Part shown: in pieces, positions 37,147 through 50,700 of the stretch
Layout: the number at the start of each line of letters is the position of its first letter
Numbering within the stretch: the stretch's first letter is position 1
Source of the DNA: Plecoglossus altivelis
Lineage: Eukaryota > Chordata > Actinopteri > Osmeriformes > Plecoglossidae
Length of the DNA stretch: 64,000 nucleotides
NCBI GenBank assembly: GCA_036571765.1
Contig: BROE01000007.1
Span: forward strand, 973,404-1,037,403
Reading direction: 5' to 3'
Notes under the pieces: generated by a model
What the model was told of the DNA's origin: nothing
The model's database searches: none
Seen by the model: only the letters and a program-made list of their open reading frames with translations
Made by a program: the position numbers and the translations under genes

Positions 37147-38745
37147 TTAAACCTCAGACTCCAGACTGGAAATTCTGCCCCAGGACCTGAGCAGACAAGG
37201 ACTGTCCTGGGGCCTCCCGGTCGTCCCAGGCCCTGGCTGAGCCTCCAGTTCTGGCTTTGAGCCCTGGTAAACTCCATAGGCTCCATACAGGCTGTCCTGG
37301 TACAGCAGGCCTCTCTGGCCCCCAAGGTGCCCACCTCCACATGCCAGCAGCTGGCACACAGGGCTGGAGCTGGGCTGGCCAGCGGAGGCCTGAGTGTGTG
37401 GCTGTAGATCCAGAGGGCCATGGTAGAGGGGTAGGCCAGGATAGGAGCTCAGGTAGTGGGTGTACTGTCTACCGAGCAGGCTGGTTGCTCTCTGGACCAT
37501 CCCCAGGCCCTGTCCTCCCCCACCCCCTTGCTGTACTGCCTCCCCATAGGTGGGGAGGTTGGTAGAGTGGGAGTAGCGTAGCCTCTGAGCCTTGCGGCCT
37601 TGCCCATTGCCCCGCCTCTGATCCTGTCTTAAATGCAAGTAGGCATGGTCTCGTGGGTAACACAGGTTGTTGTAGTTGTGGATGGGGCTGTAGGTTTTAG
37701 GAGGTGTGGTTTGAGCCAGCATGCAAGGGAAAAGATCTGGTAGGGTGGAAGGTGATTCGCTTGAGGGAGACAGGGGTGGAGGGGTCTCATGGTGGATGTG
37801 CTCGCTGCCCCAGGTGGCTCTTAGGAAGGAGGCTCGGCGATGGAGCCTGCGTCTGCCAGCCAGCATCAAGTCCTCCATGGGCCAGAAACCACAGCTCTCT
37901 CCTCCAGGACAGAGCACCTCTCCAGAGTATATGAGGTCAGCATTGGGACCCGGGCTGTGGTTCTCAAAGAGGTGGTTGGCTCTGAGCTCAGCCAGACACA
38001 CAGAGGACTTGGGGGATTTCTCCTTGTCCCGGTGCTTTTTCCTCTCCCTTCCCGGCTCCTCCAACTGGAAGCTTCTGGACCTTCGCTTCCTCCTGAAGGG
38101 CCTGTCCTGGGGAGTCAGGTGCTGGGGGGAGAGGGAGGAGGGGTGTGAGGCGTAGATGTCAGACAGCTGCAACTCACTGTAGGGCACGAAGGGGGAGCTA
38201 GGTGAGGCCTGGGCATCCACATACAGCCTCCCTGTTGTCTGGTAGAGGTGGGGGTTGGGGTGGAGTGGGGCATCAGGGGAGGCCAGGTGTGGGCTACTGA
38301 GGCTGGACAAGGGTAGTGGCCGGTTATACAAGCAGGAGCTGGAGCGGGCAGGGATGGTGTAGCGCAGGGGCGTTGGTCTGGCCAGACCCCTCTGCTGCTT
38401 CAGGGAGGTCATGGTCATTAGTGGCTGGGGACTGGAGAAGGGTAAAGTCAGCGAGTGCTGGGGGAGGGGAAAGGGGTCCTTTGTGACATAGGCAAACCCC
38501 CCTGGTACAGTCTCTGTGGTGACCGGGGGAGCGTGGATGGGAATGCTGCTGCCGTGGCGACTCCAGTGTTCTATGGTCTTCGTGGCATTGTCCAGTGAGT
38601 TCTCTACATTAGCTGTGGATACCAGGTCCTTAGCAGTCTGGAGAATCTTTAGCATGTTAATCTGGGCATAGTTGGCGGTGAGATCAGGGTTGGGCAGGTT
38701 AGAGTGACCTGGGTCCTCCACACCACTGAAACAACTGTAGATGCC
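37147..38745 (-). CDS. grin2c: grin2c exon 15: cytoplasmic C-terminal domain and PDZ ligand
   Basis: The last exon codes for residues 874-1405 and the TAA stop. It starts GIYSCFSGVEDP and keeps the GluN2C-type block NPDLTANYAQINMLKILQ and TIEHWS. The middle is a low-complexity Ser/Pro-rich tail with basic patches (RRKRRSR, RERKKHRDKEK) as expected for the disordered cytoplasmic domain. It ends RISSLESEV, a type I PDZ ligand for PSD-95-family scaffolds. Open frames on the opposite strand here (37721-38155 and others) are GC-rich shadows. Confidence 0.96.
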   Translation of the reverse strand, partial: GIYSCFSGVEDPGHSNLPNPDLTANYAQINMLKILQTAKDLVSTANVENSLDNATKTIEHWSRHGSSIPIHAPPVTTETVPGGFAYVTKDPFPLPQHSLTLPFSSPQPLMTMTSLKQQRGLARPTPLRYTIPARSSSCLYNRPLPLSSLSSPHLASPDAPLHPNPHLYQTTGRLYVDAQASPSSPFVPYSELQLSDIYASHPSSLSPQHLTPQDRPFRRKRRSRSFQLEEPGRERKKHRDKEKSPKSSVCLAELRANHLFENHSPGPNADLIYSGEVLCPGGESCGFWPMEDLMLAGRRRLHRRASFLRATWGSEHIHHETPPPLSPSSESPSTLPDLFPCMLAQTTPPKTYSPIHNYNNLCYPRDHAYLHLRQDQRRGNGQGRKAQRLRYSHSTNLPTYGEAVQQGGGGGQGLGMVQRATSLLGRQYTHYLSSYPGLPLYHGPLDLQPHTQASAGQPSSSPVCQLLACGGGHLGGQRGLLYQDSLYGAYGVYQGSKPELEAQPGPGTTGRPQDSPCLLRSWGRISSLESEV

Positions 38746-41700
38746 CTGAGAATGAAGAAGAGACAATCTTTCAGTTTATACAATGAATGTGTTGCTTTTA
38801 GGGCTATGAATATGATTCCAAAGTTACATTACAACAGAAGAAAATGCATAACTAACAAAAATAAATTATGTTTTACATGTGCACTGTAGCTAAACAAACA
38901 GCCCAGGAAGCGAGACACCGAGGGAACATTCTCTAACTCGTCAGACAATCAGAACTGAGTCCCCCGACTGTGTCACTCATGGACGGCTGACAACCTGACA
39001 AAGCCAAATTTAATTTGGCCCATGGGGCCACCCATAAGCATTAATTATCAGATTGTCATTTAACTGCTAATGAGATAAGCCAGGCACAATGGTATAATTA
39101 CACAGCCTGGAGCAAGAGGATGGTAGGTAGGTAAATTGTGTTGTTTACTCTATATCCACTTCATTGACCATGCAGGCAGTCTACTCACCTCCCCTCTCCA
39201 ACCATGGTGTTGATTTACGCTACTGGTGGACTAGAATTAAAATCTTGGCTCATAATCATTAAATGGCTGCTTTTTGCAGTTCTGAATTCAGTCATCTAAA
39301 TGATGTGCTGGATAAATATTGATAGCTGCCTGTTCATTTTTAATTGGCTGGATGTTGAAGTCAAACCTATAATTTAGGAATACAATATAAATTACAAACA
39401 CAATTGTATTATTTTCCTAATATGATTGCATTTGCATTTACATAGACTGTATTATTGTAAGAATAAGATTGTTTTCCATTTAACACTATTATCTGTTACA
39501 ATTAAAATTACGCAAATTATGACGTTCTTTTAATGGATAATTATAACATTATTTAAAGATTGCTTGTACTACAATAAGTTCAACAGTGTCGCTAGACTAG
39601 ACATTATTTTAGGATAACAGGTTCAATTGTGTCACTAGACTCAACATCATGCTGGGATATCAGGTTTAACTGTGTCACTAGACTAGATACCCTACTGGGA
39701 TAGCTGGTTTAACTAAAGCAGGAGGTCACTGGCAGGTTAACAGGAGAGCGAGAAACATCTTTGTATCTAACATCTCTGATGGTCTAATGGGAGAAATATT
39801 TATTTTGATCACAGATGTACAGTTAGACATCAAATTTATTCTGCCATTAAGACAGACTAAAGGACTATTTCCCCTGAATCTCTACCCATGTCGTTTTCAG
39901 TTTTGACCTCCCTTTAGAAAGACCTGTGTCTTCATTTTTTCTACCTCCCTTTACACAGTGACAAAACAGAAAAGAGATGAGGTTTAGATACAGAGTCAAC
40001 AACGGTGTTGTGTTTCTAAACCCTGACCATGTTTTAATATTGTAACCAATGACTGAGACCCCTACATACAGAGAGAAAATGAGATTTTGACAACAATGTC
40101 TACCACCTAGCCAATTAAAATAATTACCCACTCAATTAATGAACCAATCAAGCTCTAGCTAGCTGCTCACCCTGCTTATAGCCAGTAGGACATCCAGTTT
40201 GGGTGACTTGTGGAGGGAGTGCCGTAGTTTCCAGTAGAGCAGGTGCTCCCAGGAGAACACCAGCAGGCTGAGGCCCATGGCCACCAGCAGCATGTAGAAC
40301 ACACCCGCCATGTTGTCTATGTCCAGCTTACTGCTCATCACCTCGTTCTTCTCATTCTGACAGATCCCAGACAACCACACCGTCTCCAGGCGCTGGGTGT
40401 CTCCTGGGGGGACATGGAGGGAGAGACAGAGAGAGAGAGAGAAGGAAAGTGGGAGGAGAGGAGGAGGAGAGATGCAGGCTGTGTCAGACACAGCTTTGGA
40501 CTCACATTCAGATGGTGAAGTAGTTGTTTTTGAAAGTGTGTGTATTCCTTTCCTGCTGGCGTGGGGGACCTGACTGTGACAGCACTGTCCAGGGAGTGTG
40601 GGCTTCACACATTAATCCAACATAATACATTTGATTCAACCTTTATTTACACACAATTGAGAAAAACTACATATTGAGATTCACATTTTCATACGTATAC
40701 AAAGAGAAACAATAAAAATATCATTAGTGAAATACCAACCTGGCAGTTACATTATTCTGTGATGTTGACATTGATCTGATAAAATTCAAATGTTCACACA
40801 TTTAGATAATATCAACTTGATCCACGTTGACTGTGCTATGCGGGTGTCTGTGAGTATGTTTGGGTTTGTCTCATATTCCTACCTGCTACCTACCTCCTGC
40901 TGGACTAGAGGATATTAACTACTCTCTAAGCTCCCTCCCCTGGTACTGCCGTCTACTATCTGGATCCAGTCCAGCTCATGATGTGTCTGTGTGTGTGCGC
41001 GAGTGTCTCAGCCCACCGTCTCCTAGGAACTGCAGCAGGGCCAAATCTATGGGCCGCTTCCAGCGTGAGTCCTTCTGGAGTGCTATGCCATAACCGGTGG
41101 TAGCGAAGACCTTTCCACTGCCTATGGTGACCAGCTTACAGCCTTCGTCCTTCCCGGCCATGTAGTTCAACACTGCTGCATCATAGATGAACGCATCCAG
41201 CTTCCTGGATGACAGAGAGAGGGAGGGAGGCTTGACACGATAACTTCAGTTCAGCCCTGTCTGGGCCGGCTGGAGTATTATGGAAGCTGACTATGATTCA
41301 GGAAGTGTTACAGGTTCCCATAGGGTGTCTGGTGTGGGATGTGTACCCTGTTTTAAGGCTGTTGAGGGCTTCCTCCACCCCTTTCTGGTTGTACTTGACC
41401 ATGTGTGTGTGCATGTCTGGGTAGTTGCTGCGAATGTTCCTCTCCGTGCTCCCGTTAGGCACTGTCCCAAAGCGAAATGGAGGGTAATGTTCCTGTGGCT
41501 TCTGGAACTGCAGGACAGTCAAAAGAGAAGATCCCATCAGTTAGACCAGGGGTGTCAAACTCAGGTCCAGGCTTCCACAGAGCTTGATAACAATCCATTC
41601 ATTCGAATCAAGTGTGCTGGAGCGGAAAAAATCAAAAACCTTCAGGACAGTGGCCCTGGAGGACCGGAGTTTAACACTTTCAAATGCATGTAACTGCTTT

Positions 41701-44700
41701 AACCAATTCTGTTTCATTTAAAGGTATGCCAATCAACTCAGTTCAATTTGAGTACATTTGCTGTTGGTTGTGATTGTTACATCACAGAAATTATTTATCT
41801 TTTTCAAGAAAATCGAATCCCAAAGAATTCTTTAAGACCAATATTGTGTATCTGCTTGAAGGAGGAAGGAGACTTTCAGTTCATTTCATATTGGCTCAGA
41901 CTGCCCCAATCCATGGACAGGGATCTGAGTTCATTCAGTTCTGACAGTAATCCAGTCTTTTTGATATGGAGAGTTTGAAAATACTTGCTTAAGTCATGTT
42001 CAAGGTCAGCGAATAAGGAGACGCTTGTTTAAGCTATTTTAGTGAGTGCCTGCCTTTTCACAAACTATTTCCCAGGACAACTTCCCAGATGTGTACCAAA
42101 CCATCTGGTCAGGTCAGAACCTTTGGGTCCATATGAATTATAAAGACCAGTCAAAGCACAGATATTGCCAAACTGTTGCCTATCAGTGTGCGAGGATCTA
42201 CCATAAAGAGTGAAAACAAACCTGATACAACAGAGGTACAAAGCTCCTCACTACTCACTGCTGCTCACACTCATCAGTTAATTAAAGCCAAGTTAATGAG
42301 AAATGGAAAGGAAACCATCCAGTCCATCAGTTTTCTAAATGTTTGTGAATAGTTTCCATCATTAATCTAAATATAAACATTGTATAACTAGATGTGTGTA
42401 TTCCAGTTTCAAGCTACCACAACAACTACAAAAGGAATCATGATTATATAGTTTAAGTTGGATTTCTTACCTTCTTGTCAGAGAGTCCTGACACTGTATC
42501 TATGTACTGTTCCTGGATCATGAAGGCAGCCAGGTTGGCAGTGTAGGATGCCAGGAAGATGACAGCAAAGAAGGCCCAGACCAGTACCATGATCTTACTG
42601 GTGGTACCTTTGGGGTTCTCGATGGGCACAGAGTTGTTGAACACAATGCCCCACAGTAGCCATACAGACTTGCCGATGGTGAAGGTGGGGCCACCAGGAG
42701 CTGGGAGGGAATGGAGGATTTTCACAATAACCTGAAATATTGTAATGGCTCAGCAGACCTTTCAGACACGGAGATGTGCCTCACTCACACTGCATTGAAT
42801 GCTGGGATTGATTAGCTTTCATCTGATGGAACTTGTTCAGGAGCTTTCTGATTGTCACTGGAGCAGTGGCAAAACTGGAGCCGAAAAATATTTCACTATG
42901 ACCTTCTGAGAGTTTATTTAAGAACTCCTACAACTGAGAAGTAAATGGCTCTGGACATGACTTTGTTAGTGAGAGGACTTCGGCTAGGGTGTGTGGAATA
43001 CAGAATACCTATGCTTGCCCAGATCCACCAGCCTGGAGCACCAAAGTAAGTCACCTCCGCTGGGCCAGACAGAAAGCAGGCAGGTGTGAGACTCACCTTT
43101 GGCACTGACCAGACTGCGGTTGTAGCCCACAGGACTGCAGTACTCAAACACGAACACAGTCACAGCCACGACGGTCAGACACATGACGAACATCATGACC
43201 CAGACTGCAGGACTGTAGGGCTCTGCAAGTAACATGGCAAAACAGGGGATGGAGTCATTTTCAATAACTGAGAAATTAAGGTTATATCAATGCCTGCTAT
43301 TGATCAGTGCCTGATCAATAGCAGTTAGTATCCTGATAAGAAGGGAAAGTAATGCTTTAGGTCCAGGTTAGCATATGCTTTAATAGAAATATTAGGGCCA
43401 GGGCTAGTACTAAAGCTAGGTGTAGGGCTGGGGTTAAGGCTAGGGCTAAGGGTATCGTCAGCAGAGAGCTATGAGCGAACACACATTTTACACAAATAAA
43501 AAGAGCAAGCTTTCAAACAGATACAGTCATGGCCAAAATTGTTGGCACCCCTGACATTTTTACAGAAAATGAAGTATTTCTCACAGAAAAGTATTGAAAT
43601 TACACATGTTTTGCTATGCACATGTTTATTTCCTTTGTGTGTATTGGAATAACACAAAAAACAGGAAAAAAGCAAATTTGACACAATTTCACACAAAACC
43701 CAAAAATGGGCCGGACAAAATTATTGGCACCCTTAATATTTGGTTGCACACCCTTTGGAAAAAAAATAACTGAAATCAGTCGCTTCCTATAACCATCAAT
43801 AAGCTTCTTACACCTCTCACCCGGAATTTTGGACCACTCTTCTTTTGCAAACTGCTCCAGGTCTCTCATATTGGATGGGTGCCTTTTCCCAACAGCAATT
43901 TTAAGATCTCTCCACAGGTGTTCAATGGGATTAAGATCTGGACTCGTTGCTGGCCACATCAGAACTCTCCAGCGCTTTGTTGCCATCCATTTCTGGGTGC
44001 TTTTTGAAGTATGTTTGGGGTCATTGTCCTGCTGGAAGACCCATGATCTCGGACGCAAACCCAGCTTTCTGACACTGGGCCCTACATTGCGACCCAAAAT
44101 CCTTTGGTAATCCTCAGATTTCATGATGCCATGCACACAGTCAAGGCACCCAGTGCCAGAGGCAGCAAAACAACCCCAAAACATCTTTGAACCTCCACCA
44201 TATTTGACTGTAGGTACTGTGTTCTTTTCTTTGAAGGCTTCATTACATTTTCGGTAAACAGTAGAACGATGTGCTTTACCAAAAAGCTCTATCTTGGTCT
44301 CATCTGTCCATAAGACGTTCTCCCAGAAGGAATTTGGCTTACTCATGTACATTTTGGCAAACTGTAGTCTTGCTTTTTTATGTCTCTGTGTCAGCAGTGG
44401 GGTCCTCCTGGGTCTCCTGCCATAGCGTTTCATTTCATTCAAATTTCGACGTATAGTTCGCGCTGACACTGATGCACCCTGAGCCTGCAGGACAGCTTGA
44501 ATTTCTTTGGAACTTGTTTGGGGCTGCTTATCCACCATCCGGACTATCCTGCGTTGCAACCTTTCATCAATTTTTCTCTTCCGTCCACGTCCAGGGAGAT
44601 TAGCTACAATGCCATGGGTTGCAAACTTCTTGATCATGTTGCGCACTGTGGACAAAGGAACATCTAGATCTCTGGAGATGGACTTGCAACCTTGAGATTG

Positions 44701-47700
44701 TTGATATTTTTCCAAAAGTTTGGTTCTCAAGTCCTCAGACAGTTCTCTTTTCCTCTTTCTGTTCTCCATGCTTAGTGTGGCACTTGAAACAAACTTATTC
44801 ATCCACAATTTTGAAAGGGTGCCAATAATTTTGTCCGGCCCATCTTTTGAGTTTTGTGTGAAATTGTGTCAAATTTGCTTTTTTTCCTGTTTTTTTTTGT
44901 GTTATTCCAATACACACAAAGGAAATAAACATGTGCATAGCAAAACATGTGTAATTTCAATACTTTTCTGTGAGAAATACTTCATTTTCTGGAAAAATGT
45001 CAGGGGTGCCAACAATTTTGGCCATGACTGTAAGTGAATGTTATCATTTTCTAATTTTGGCAACACAAATTATCCACTGCCTTTCACAACATCCACTCAC
45101 CCTACTCACATAATTGGCCTTCCTAAACTTTTCTAATAACCTAAATTGCTGACACTCAATACTTTTTACCACCCGGTAGTTCGAATGTACCTGCAATGCC
45201 ATGTAGTTACGTGGTAGTAATGTAATTTTATTATAAAGTGTTGCTGTGTCGTTACAATAGGGAGTTGGTATGCTGAACTCTGTCTGTTAGCATGTTTAGA
45301 AGGAGGATCTAGTATATCTAGTATTATCCAGTATGTCTGCAAATCACACAAAAAAACAACAAAAAAGTTGTGAAGGACAAGTGAGGACCCATCTAACCAT
45401 CTGTTATTCGCTGGAAATGTCCATCTCAATTTTTGCAAAAGAAAAAAATCCAGAGCTGTAAATTTCCAATCTCTCAACCTGAAAAATAAATGCAAGAATA
45501 TATGTATGTGTTGCAATCAAATGTTTCTTAAAAGGCCACATTGAGTCAATCCTGTTGCAAAATCTTTTACAATATTTGTTTCTCTTGCTGTTAGGTTTTT
45601 GGGTATTCTCATTTAAATGAGTTGTTCAGGATGTTCTGATAGAGGATTTAGTTGTAGTGTGTCTGCCGTGCCATGAAACTTTAATTAGAACTTTCCTGGA
45701 GCATCTCTGGACCAGAGAGATGGAGCTCCTCAGTAAACTAGGCCAGAGGACTGGAGAGACCCAAGGAGGCTTGCTATACTCTGAGCCTGCAGGGGGGTAT
45801 GTGCAGCTAAGAGACTGGGACCATGCAGGTAGCCCAGCCAGCCCATCACACACCTCAGATCATCAAACCTCAAACCTGAGCCGCCCGAGGGAAAGGTTCA
45901 TCTGATATCAGAGCCATAAGTGGGGATATGCAAGGAGAAACTAAGACAGAGGTTTTCATACCAAGAAAGGCAGAAGGGGACACTGTGCCATTGCTACGAG
46001 CCACCATCACGCTGATGCCAGTCTCCACAAAGGGCACAGAGAAGTCGATGATCTCAGAGCGCTCCTCGTTGATGGTGAGAGAGCCGATGGCCATGTCCGC
46101 CCGCCTGTAGAACACCTGATGAGTGGGAGAGGAGGAGGGAGGAAACAGACATGGAGGATTATGAAGAGGAAGGCAGGAAAATGTTTTGCCTGGGCCAATT
46201 TCTTTTCCCTTTCCCGCACATCTAAGTACATGTGAGAATACGTGTGACACCTTATGTTGTTTACTAATTTATTGCGGTCTGTTTTGGTGTGGCAGATTCT
46301 TGGAACATTTTCGTCTGAATAGACACACACACACACCCATACACACAAACTTGCAAGCATACCCACACCCACAAAGAAGAGCCTCTGGGCTGGACTGCAG
46401 GCAGACTAAATCTCCAGAGGAGAACCTGTACAGGGCTCTATGGATGCAGCTGTGTTTCATGTCTCCACCATGTCTGCAATGTCCCACATGTTGCTACAGT
46501 AATCTAGTTAAAGCCCAACCCTGCTGCCCTATTTTGCTGCTGCCACTGTGCTCCTCACCTCTCCTATCATGCCATTCCAGGTTCCCCTGACCATCTTGCC
46601 GTGCTTGCCGTTGGTGACCAGGTAGAGGTCGTAGGAGAACTTAATGGTCTTGGAGAGCTTCTTCAGGGTGTCGATGCAGAAGCCTTTACAGCAGAGCTTA
46701 GTGTAGGGTTCAGAGTGACCCACAATACTGTAGGGAGGACAAACACACATACATACTATTGTAGGTCTGTGTCTGCAACCAATGACAGACTGTTTTGAAG
46801 AATAGGCACCACCAGGATTCCTGAAGACATAGATCCTGCACAGCGTTAGGTGGAACAGCACAGACCATTTGGTACGAGCAGGGAAGAACAGCTACAGAAG
46901 CAGTGTGTAAAACCCACCGCTCTGACTGAGGAGGTGTAGGGCAAGAACACAGTCAAAGTGTATAAGGAAAGAGATTACGGTGATTGTGAAACAGGAAGAG
47001 CAGAGAGATATGTAAGCAATGGGGAGCTTGAAAGAAAAGAGAAATGGTTTCTGACTCTAACTCTGAGGGGGACAGGCCGACAGACAACGAGGAAGGAGAC
47101 CACTCTGGAGAGAGCAAAAGAGAGAGACAGAGAGAGAGAGGCAGGGAAACAGAGAGAGATAGGGACAGAGACAGAGAGACACACAGAGAGACACACACAC
47201 AGATAGACAGAGAGAGAGACAGAGTGAGTGAGTGAGCATACACACACATGCATAGAAGCACATACACATACACTGCAAATTCAGTAGCAACACCAGTCTG
47301 ACAGGAGTCATTTAACACTAGTCTGATGGAACATGCTATTCTGCAGTTCATTAAGGCGAGCAAACTGACACCATTTAACCACCATGGCAACGTCATAAAC
47401 ACTTCATAGACACAGCATCAAGAGGAGAACACCCCCCCCCCCACACACACACACACACACACACACCCCTGAGGGGCAACACTTCTGTAACACCACATGT
47501 TCCTCCAAACAGCCAGGAAGCAGAGCAGCCTGGAAGAACAGTTCCTCTGGGAGTCATGGATGAAGAGAGACAGAGCTACTCTTGAGGAAGAACAATGCCA
47601 GCTAACGACAGGAAACATCAAAAAGCCAAGAAGTCAAAGGTTTGGGATTGAATGGTTTTTAGAGGGAACCTCTATCATACAACCTAATATTCTATTTAAA

Positions 47701-50700
47701 ATGACCCAGTAGCAATAATGGAAGTAGTAATAGTGTCTGCTCCAGTCTCTGCCTTCAGAGGTCTTTCCATGGCCGCACAACAAGCACGGCAAAAAATGTT
47801 CCATCATGCTAAACATCTGCTTCGTGGACAAACTGTGTAGCTAAAATTGACAGATTCAATTTGATATTTGTCCACTGCTATCAGTATGTGCTTATTCTCA
47901 AACTGCCCTCTCCCATCTTTCTAGGTGGCTTCTGTCTCTTCTCCTACCTGGTCGTTCTCTCTGGAATGAAGTAAAAAGAGAGGGGGGGGGGTAGGGGGTG
48001 GGCTGTTTCTATCTTGACATGATAGATGTGCCAGAGTTGGAGATATAAATCTTCTTTACAAGCAATCAATGTCCTATCACACTCAACAACAACACACATC
48101 GTTGTATGGAATTAATATGCCAACCGTGTAATTTGATGTATGAAGAGGGTGCATTAAGCATGACCACACACATCCCCAGCACAGGCATAGACAAGCCACG
48201 CTCTCTAAATCAATGTATGATATAATGCAACAAATATGTATTTAGCAGCATGACAGCAGACAAGAAAATTCTGAAATGTTTGTTTTTGTCTTTCTGGCTG
48301 TGAGTGGTGTGTGATACCGCAGGTGTGTTATGAGAGTGTATTTGGAGGGTCAAGAGGCAGCTCCTGAAACCGTTCAGTCTGCGCAGTACGCAGAAAATCA
48401 ATGCGCCCTACCTTACATCAAAATGACATTGTTTACCTGTTAAAATGCAAGCAGGTGTTTGTGAGTGTGAGAGTCCTATCGTGGGCCTGTTTGCAGGAAA
48501 GAGAGCGTGTCTGTACGTTTGAGAGTGGATGTCTCTGTGTCTAAGACTGACTATCTGAGAGAGTGAGTGCGTGTCTGAGACAGAGAATTTTTGTCTGAGA
48601 AAGTGCATGTGTGTCTGCAAGAAAGTATGTATGCGTGTGAGGGTGTGTATATATCTGAGAGTGTATGTGTATTAGAGCTTGTATGTGTACTGTATGTCTG
48701 AGAGAGTGTGGGTGTGTGTGAATGTGTATGTGTTTAAGAGAGACTGTGTGCGTGTCTCAGAGAGTGTGCGTGTGTAGAATACCTTTCTGTGTGGTTAGAC
48801 TGGCGTCGGCAGGGTACGGTGTTGCGTACGCAGGTGCCAGTGTCGGGGTCTACGTTTTCTACAATGACGAAGGGCCGCTCCTCCAGGGTGGCAACTGTCA
48901 GGTGCTGGTCATCTGACACGGGCTCCAGGAAGCTGCCGTAGCGTGGCCACACGGGGTAGCGCACTTGGAGGATCCCCCGGGTGTACGTCCCCACCTGTAG
49001 AAGAACATGGGGGTTACTGACCCAGGCAATCACTGACCTAGGCAGTCACTGACCCAGGGAGTTACTAACCCAGGCAGTAACTGACCCAAGGCGGGTGACT
49101 GGGGACAAGGGGAGGAAGGGTTACCGAATAGATCTTCCCACCTGTGTAGTAACAGGAAGATATAGAACAACAGAGAGAGAGAAAGAGTGCAGGGTTAGAC
49201 CAATGAAGAGAAGAGAGATTGGGAAGGAAACTGAGAGAGGATAAGAACGGATGGGACAGAAAGAGGAGTGAGAGAGAAAGAGAGAGGGGTTCTGGGATGA
49301 AGAGCAGGGGTGTGAGAAATAACAGAATGTGAGTGTGTGCTTGCACTCCAGGAGGAGGTGAGGGAAAGAGCGTGGAGAAGGGCGATGGATGAAAGGTGGG
49401 AACCAGAGGGACACAACATACTGCTGCGTCGCCCCAGCGCTTAGACTCAGAGCGCCGGCTGATCCTGCTAATCCTTCAGCTGCTTGTGGGAGTGAGGTGG
49501 CTGCTTCCCCTCAGCCTTGCTGGGCCTCTCCCTGCAGTACTGTCTGACTGCACTACCCTCGACACGCTGGGATGAAGACAACACACATCCATGTCAGTCA
49601 CCCAGGGCTCTGGGAGGCTCAGGGCTCAGAAGATGCTCACAGTAATGGTCCCTGTTGAAATCTAGTTTACACTTCTCCTGAAGACTGTCTTATGAATTTC
49701 TGATGATTGACACCACATCCATAAACCATTACCTGAATGTCAATTACAGCTTCTGATATAAATGGTGAGGGTGGGGGGATGGTTTAATTGATATGAAATG
49801 TATAATTTGGTGATAGTTTGAGCGTATTTTGAGCATTCACAGATCATCTCCAGATTTACTTAAAATAAAGAAATACTTACAAAGACTGTTTTTGTAAAAA
49901 TGTAGGATTTTTTTCTTCTAATCCCCTTATAACCCTTTACTCTCTCCCTTCCCTTCCATCTCTGTCATCGTCCTCTCTCTTCTCTCCTTCCCCTCTCGAA
50001 GAGGAGATCCACTAAGTTTCCTCTGCTGGTGTATGACGAAAAGAGATTTGAGAGAGCACACCAATAAAGAGAACCATGCTGAACTGTCAAACTGTCGCTG
50101 GGGGAGAAGGACTTTGAAAAGAGCACGCCACAGCACAATATATCTGCCTAATGAATGAGGTAGACACAGGGAGGTAGGTGGGGGAGAGAAGGGGGGATGG
50201 GTAAAATGAGGGGGGTGGGGGAGATGGGGGAAATAGGGGAAGGTGGGGGAGATTAGGTGGTGGGGGAGATGAGGGAGATGGGGGGAAGTGGGGGAGATGG
50301 AGGAAATAGTGGAAGGTGGGGGAGATTAGGGAGATAGGGGGAGGTGGGGAGATAGGGAGGAGGAATTAAAAGAAGCTAATAACAAAGAGAAGAAGCAGGA
50401 TAGACAGGAAGAAAGGAGAGAGAGACTTCATCTGGTCAGAGAACTATTAAACTGAGCCAAGTCATTCTTGTCAACTGCCTCTGACCACCATCCCAGGCTG
50501 GAGCACACTGTCAACTCTGCAACATGATGACATCAAACTGACAAGTCAAGATGGAGTCTTATGGTTACTGTCCTTGTCTGCAGCATGCAAACAAACCTCA
50601 CCAAGAGAATGAGACAAACAATCTGGCATACTATTGCACCACATACACACATGCACACGCACGCCTGCCAGGTAGTGCATGTGATAAAGTAGGCTAGCTG

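Noticed and set aside
37721..38155. Long open frames on the plus strand opposite the last grin2c exon
   Set aside because: They are antisense shadows of GC-rich coding sequence, with no splice signals or similarity of their own.
41346..41348. Alternative exon 12 donor one base earlier (ACAG|GGTACA)
   Set aside because: It lacks GT and would break the frame into exon 13; GTACAC at the next base restores TGKLDAF.
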